This document shows, in pieces, positions 58,702-64,000 of a DNA stretch of 64,000 nt. Source of the DNA: Zelopaecilomyces penicillatus (Eukaryota; Ascomycota; Sordariomycetes; Hypocreales; Pseudodiploosporaceae); contig VCCP01000001.1 in assembly GCA_005765155.1 (NCBI GenBank), forward strand, positions 3,348,001-3,412,000, read 5' to 3'. A program made the position numbers and the translations under genes. Below the pieces are notes generated by a model. The model saw only the letters and a program-made list of their open reading frames with translations. It had not been told where the DNA came from and searched no databases. Every line of letters begins with the position of its first letter. The stretch's first letter is position 1.

Positions 58702-60951
58702 ATGGACCCTTCAAAGAGAAGATCGACTGGAATGGAGAGGGCATCATCTCTTAGAAGATCTCTTAGACTGTCAACTGGTAGCGCTCGATACGATGAAGAC
58801 GAATATGATCTAGCCGCAGCCGCCGTGTCTGATGGTTTTCGACCCATTCATCTTAATGGGCCTCATGCGCATGTACCGTTACAACACCCGCTGCAAACCA
58901 ACACAGTTTCGCCGATAGAATTAGAGACAACCTCCGAACGGGAAATTCAGACAGAATCTCCACCACGCTTACCATTGCTGCCACAATCGCTTGCTTTGAT
59001 TGGGGATATGTCATTAAAGGATACACCAGGCATCGCCAATCGTCCATTGAGCATCTCAAAACCCCCTCGGCCGCATGATTCGCTCACCCTTCGCAATGAC
59101 GGCTCCAACTTGCCGCGGAGCGGCCCAACTGCAGCATCGAGCCTGTCTAGATCCTCAACTGACCCACCTGTGATTCGACCACAAAGCCCTTATCGAGGGC
59201 CTTCCGGTCCTTCGCATCCTTATCAAATGTATCCCCAAAGAACTCTCAGCAATGCCACTACATCTACGGCGGCGCTTGGTGCTTCAAGATCATTTGAAGG
59301 CCCTCAACGTCCAACACACCCATACAACCTCTATCCTCAAAATATTGTCACAGCAGACGAAGAGACCGCCCAAAATCACATTCCTGTTGGTTTTAACGGC
59401 GCTGGAAACACCTATCAACGGCGGCTAGGCCCAGATGGGGAGGAAGCAGGCGATTTGATTGGGCCATTAGGGCACACTGAGGAATTACCACCTTACACAC
59501 GGTATCCCAATCAACCCTTGCCTGGGAATACATCTAGTGAGTCAAGTCCAGACGTGGACCGCGCCACCCTGCCACGACGATCTCTTCCTGGGGCTGGTGG
59601 GATTGGTGTAGCAACACGGAATCCTGAATTCTCTGCCACGGAGGAGGATCTTCAATTATCACGGTCCCGGCCTTCAACTGCCAGCCAGCATGACATCAAC
59701 ACAGCTGCTCGGGATATCGCTGAAAAACCCTCGATGAACAAGTGGCAAAGGAGAGCTAAGAAGAAGCTTTGGGGAATCATACCTTACTGGGCTATTTGCT
59801 TGCTTATTGTTGGTCTTGTTCTTATGGGGATTGTTATGGGTGCTGTGATAGGGACATTGCTCTCTCGGCACAAAGGCTCCGATGCCGACAGAGATGACAG
59901 GTAAGCACCTTGGTTGCCTTATCGTGCCCCCCAACACTAACTTTGACGTAGTGGTGACAATGATAACACACCAACACCGATTTTTGTGGAACCTCTAGAC
60001 GCTGTCCCAGAAGATCTACCTCCGTTAAACACTGGGCTATTTAGCTTACCACCGTTAATTGCGAGCCAGGCGCCCAAGTCATGCTTCGAAGATACGACGC
60101 AGTCTCAAACTTGGACCTGCGACATGCCTTTTCGCTTTTACGCGATGGATATACAAGCATGTAAAAACACATCCGATAAGCTCCGCCAGTTCGAATTCAA
60201 GCTCGCTTCTGTCAACACTGGGGCGAAATTCTTATGGGGCACCCAACCACCTGATGTTAGGCAAGCGATGCCACTTACACTAGTCAACGATACTTACGAG
60301 CTGGGCCGTGGTCCGGCTTGGTGGGTTAAATTAGTCTATGACAAGGTTGTCATCATACCTGAAGAAAGCCTTGTTGCTGCAAAGACCAAACGGTCGGACT
60401 TTAATGGGCCGATCATTGGCAGCTTCGATTATTCAGTCAAGTATAAGAAAAAGCCAATGGGTGCCAAGGATGGCGATAAGCCGTGGATTTGCACTTGGCC
60501 CCAGACTACATTGGAAATATTTATATATCCTAGCCAAAACGCCAGTCTTGGGTTTGGCGCCGCCACGGCTACCAGCAAATCTGCACAGCCATCCACAACT
60601 GCCTTCGAGATTTCTTCCCAAACGGAATATCCACTGCCGCCAAGCCCCCCGCCGTCTTATCCCAAGGTGGTGAAATTTCTGGAGCGTCGGTTGAATTTTA
60701 ACGATAATTCCAAACCATACTGCCAACAAATACGGGTTATTGAAAATGGTCAGAGTTCTAAGAATATCACTGATGATGTGGGCAAACCTATCATAGTTAA
60801 AATCATGGAAAAGTCCAACCTTTGGGACATTAACAAGGACAAGCTTCACATGCGTCGGCCTCAAGAAAAGCGGTCGTGGTATAGCACTGAAGCACTTGTA
60901 AGTCGAGACCTAGAACTCTCGCCGTGCGGTTGTCTTTGGTGGTCAACATGA
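58702..60951 (+). CDS. Single-pass membrane protein of unknown function
   Basis: Exons 58702-59900 and 59952-60951 around a 51-nt phase-2 intron give 732 aa. The N-terminal 350 residues are disordered and Ser/Pro-rich, with repeated SHPYQMYPQ/THPYNLYPQ motifs near 175 and 215. A basic stretch (KWQRRAKKKLWG) then leads into one transmembrane helix (about 362-387, IPYWAICLLIVGLVLMGIVM and on). The rest should lie on the far side of the membrane. It starts near PKSCFEDTTQSQTWTCDMPF, has N-glycosylation sites and ends CGCLWWST. It resembles a fungal family I associate with a domain of unknown function (possibly DUF7820), from memory only. The topology suggests a cell-surface or secretory-membrane protein with a cytosolic tail; its function is unknown. 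Confidence 0.82.
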
Positions 60952-62133
60952 CATTCCTTACATTGTCATTCTTTCTGCTGCCGCCAATGAATCCCATTAT
61001 GGACGGCTTATATCTTGGAATTATAAGGCGTTATGAACTCTTGTTTAAAATGAGGCATTCTATTTGTGGCGTTTGTTGCCTTTCTAAAACCTTTCATTAT
61101 CCTTATCAACGATGCGATTGAAATTACTGAGTTTCGTGTTTGGATTGGGATTCAATTTTTAGGCCCTTTGCAATCCCACATATCTAGCATTCAACACAAA
61201 CGGGTGCACTGGAGTTTTAGGAGGATTTGGATTTATTTTGCCCTGGAGATTCCTATATATATCGACCCGAAGTAGGGTCAGATCTGTGCATCTATGTGTC
61301 TATAAAGCCTAATGGGCTGGGCTTGGAGTCTTGGTATTTATGCACACTATTTTGTCGTAGGGATTAGTCAGGACGCTCATCTCTCTATAATAGAACATGA
61401 ATACACTGCTATTCTGAAAGCCTTGGAATGCAAAGGAATTCATTGTTCACCTTGATAGCTTAAATGTGCTCAAACGTAACTCTTATATATTCAGCCTATT
61501 TCTTTTATTTCCGGGTACACCTCCGCAAAAGAAAGAGTCAGAGGGCTGTTTCTCCCCCCTGGCAGCTGGACGACGAAACTACGGTTCTAGCTAAGCTAGA
61601 TCCCCGTTGTCAATAAATATGCATCTGCCATAATTGCAATTTTCCCGCACTTTCCTTATGGTTGTAGAATTGGCTCGGGTTAATAGCACTTCGTCGCTTC
61701 TCCCGAGTCCAGCTTTCCAAACCCAGAGCTATCGTGAGAGTGCAGACTTAAGCCCCAACTGATCCTTTTCGTATGATGCGACTATTTATTAAGAGTTAGC
61801 CCATAGATGCTTGCAGCAAGAACAGCGTTTTGGACATGTGATGAGACGTCTGGGCCATGATGAATCTCAAACATGCCCCTAGCCCCCAACATCGAACAGT
61901 CGTTAAGTCATTGTCTGCTCCCCTCTTCCCACTTGTTAGTCATCTCTGTCAAGTGAAGCCTAAAGTATGGTTTGACGGAGGTGGTTTGTGCAAGACCTCG
62001 AAGTGAGACAGGAGGCGGGTGGTACTGCGACGAGATGACCTTCATCTTCTCTTGATGGGCTAGAATACGGCTCCCGAGTAGACTGCTGAGGTGATTTCCC
62101 TGCACTTGGCTGAGAGCTAATTTGGCACCGCAG
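60952..62133. other. Convergent 3' flanks, gene-free
   Basis: Between the unknown membrane protein and PEX20. The sequence is moderately AT-rich with no ORF of note; the 125-codon minus ORF at 61908-62285 overlaps the end of PEX20 in another frame. Confidence 0.45.
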
Positions 62134-63252
62134 TCAGGTCTGTGGCTGTGTGGCATCAGGCTCGTCGCCAGTCTGGCGGATTTCATCGTCGACAATATCC
62201 TTTTTACCATCGCGGAAATCACGCATAAGGGACAGAAAAACGGAGTTCTGCCATTTCTCCCCTGCCTCATGCTGAACCGATTCAAGCAGTTTTTCGGCGG
62301 CCTCGGACACCGCGGATCTCGCTTTGATACCGTCAGCCTCGACCTGCTCCTGCTGCGTGGCTGGTGCCATTTCTCTTGACTCTAGCGACAGATTCCCTAT
62401 CTCGGGAGTCTCAAGGTCCGTCAAGGTCGAGCCCTCCCCTAATGTAGCGGCCTCGTTCCCGGCCAGCGCTGCTTCGTTCAGCTCCAGCTCACGAGCCATC
62501 TGGTCCATGGCGGCATCAACCTGGTCCATGTTCCCGCTGCCGTGGCTCGCCATCCACTGAGATATTTCTTGGTCGAAGTCAGCCTCACCAGTCTGGCGTT
62601 GAGTAGCCATAGCGTCTGGATTCATGAAAGCACCGTTTGCTGTGCCATACATTGGCGCAAATGCAGCGTTGGGTTGGCCAAAGGCGGCCTGGAAATTGAG
62701 CTGCATTGGCGCTTGATTCATGAGCGCAGATGGTGCCGCTCGGGCTGCAGCACCACCCTGAACAGGTCGTTGCGCAGTGGAGAAGCGGCCAAAGTCAGCT
62801 GCCCAGTTGCTGACATCCGGTACAGGTGAAACCCGAGCGTGATGTGAGAGCTCCTGCTGGGACGTCGGGGCAGCAGCAGGAAAACCTCGGGCATGAGATG
62901 GCTGCAAAGCTGCCGCGTGCACGGCAAGCCTACTGGCAGGATCATGCTGGAGGCCAGGCAAGCCAGAGTTGCCACCAATAAACGTACCAAAGCCATCTTG
63001 GCGGCCTTGGGCAGGATGAGCCGGAGCAGAGCGGAAGGACTACAAGTTTAACAGGTTAGCCACCGGATTTTCATCAATGAACAAGAAGATCTAAAGCACT
63101 CAAACAATATGTCGGTGAAAGGGAGAAAAACTTACACCTTGGCCATGGCCAGCGTGGTTGACCAGCCGGTCCTGATGATGGCTCACATCTCGCGTTTGAT
63201 GATCAATAAGGCGCTTGAAAGGCGTGCCGCCACTGCAAGATGCATCTGCCAT
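62134..63252 (-). CDS. PEX20: Peroxin-20, PTS2 co-receptor
   Basis: Exons 63252-63136 and 63039-62134 flank a 96-nt phase-0 intron and give 340 aa. The N terminus MADASCSGGTPFKRLIDHQT carries the conserved Cys (C6) used for receptor ubiquitination and recycling in the family, followed by RDVSHHQDRL and a Gly/Gln-rich region. Aromatic receptor-type motifs (SNWAADFGRF, QEISQWMASHG) fit the Trp-x3-Phe/Tyr elements that contact Pex14. The C-terminal region, about 200-340, is helical (EAAEKLLESVQHEAGEKWQN, then FLSLMRDFRDGKKDIV) and corresponds to the part that binds Pex7 in the family. It brings PTS2 cargo with Pex7 to the peroxisome. PEX14 lies 23 kb to the left. Confidence 0.93.
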
Positions 63253-64000
63253 GGTCGATGGTCTTATCTTAAAGCTCAAAAGTGCAAAATGAAAGTATCT
63301 TATTGTCACACAAACTGCTGAGCCTAGGGGCGAAGTTGGCGATAAAGTCCTGTATGTGTGGTGGAGAGAGGTATAAAACACAACCTCGGCGAGATTGAGG
63401 TGGCGGATGTTGGGTGTTCGCTTCTGGTTCGCCACAAGCTTGCTGGTTTCACTTTTTCTCCTAGACTAGGGAAATGGAAAACAGCAGAAAAGGGTGGTAT
63501 GTTGTAATCAGGTATCAAGAATCAAAAAGATAAAATGAAATAGTGATTAAGTTTTGCCCATTCAATGTTGCATGTGTTCGAGTAAGTTCATTGCTAGCGG
63601 TTCTCAAGCACGATTAACAAGCCGAGGCCGGTCATGACTGCCAAGGGATGAGTAAGCAACAATCGGTTTCCAGTTTGGGTGTGTCCACTCGAGGCTTGTG
63701 ATCACGGAGGCATCTTTATTATAGATGCATTTGGCATGCATAAACTCATGTATTTACTGTCATCAAACGCATGGACATCTTAATGTAATATTTGGATTTC
63801 AAAATAAGATAGACTGGCTAGTGTTCGTTGAGAATGATAGCTATAAATACAAGGTAGTTCGCTCTGTACTGCTACGAAAACATATCACAGTCAGATCCGA
63901 GAAGACCAGCTTGAAAACCAGGCACGCCTCCTCTCCAACACTCAATCAATACAGAGAAATTGAAAGCGCCACTTATTATTTTATTTATGTTTTTGGAGAT
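63253..64000. other. PEX20 upstream region and window end
   Basis: PEX20 promoter and 5' leader, then AT-richer DNA to the end of the window. Only short unrecognised ORFs, some running through the leader of PEX20. No other feature seen. Confidence 0.45.

Noticed and set aside
61908..62285. 125-codon minus ORF
   Set aside because: Overlaps the PEX20 C-terminal exon in a different frame; a shadow ORF.

Overview
The window is nuclear DNA of a filamentous ascomycete, most likely a hypocrealean Sordariomycete. Evidence: short introns (mostly 50-160 nt) with GTRNGT donors, CTAAC-like branch sites and YAG acceptors; proteins with the fungal forms of Pex14, Pex20, Ndc80 and L-galactonate dehydratase; a proteinase K-type secreted subtilisin; and AT-rich blocks and a decayed gene that look like products of repeat-induced point mutation (RIP). 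The species cannot be fixed from the sequence alone. Exon boundaries were worked out by hand from splice signals and reading-frame continuity.

Layout. 1-1600 is an AT-rich, RIP-like block. It is followed by NPC1/NCR1 (+, sterol transport), a YTH-domain m6A-reader-like gene (-) and GPI18/PIG-V (-). 11.0-15.9 kb is a gene graveyard: a 17-bp AT tandem repeat, a broken hemerythrin-HHE gene and a recognisable but ruined small-subunit-type catalase gene that still shows its introns. L-galactonate dehydratase (-) follows, then about 5.5 kb without a credible gene. Next on the + strand are a secreted subtilisin, an unknown protein, ERCC1/Swi10 and a secreted GH47 mannosidase. On the - strand are a NAPE-PLD-like metallo-hydrolase, SNU13 and NDC80. 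PEX14 (+) is divergent from NDC80. Then come an HSL-type alpha/beta hydrolase (+), a Delta24-sterol-reductase-like FAD oxidoreductase (+) and HMG-CoA synthase ERG13 (-). A gene-poor stretch is broken by a BCS1-like AAA ATPase (-) and one orphan ORF. The right end has a single-pass membrane protein of unknown function (+) and PEX20 (-).

Most genes are single-copy housekeeping functions and there is no operon-like organisation. Loose functional groupings are visible. NPC1, ERG13 and the DHCR24-like oxidoreductase all touch sterol metabolism, the last two as convergent neighbours. PEX14 and PEX20 both act in peroxisomal matrix import. The subtilisin, the GH47 enzyme and L-galactonate dehydratase fit secreted or nutritional functions (protein, glycan and pectin breakdown).

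I found no CRISPR, prokaryotic defence system or biosynthetic gene cluster. The most notable items are the catalase relic with intact splice architecture and CAG-to-TAG decay, a 7-nt micro-exon in PEX14, paired loss of the usual GH47 disulfide cysteines, an in-frame stop-free intron in ERCC1, and recurring TACCTAGGTA-type palindromic islands confined to the gene-poor intervals.
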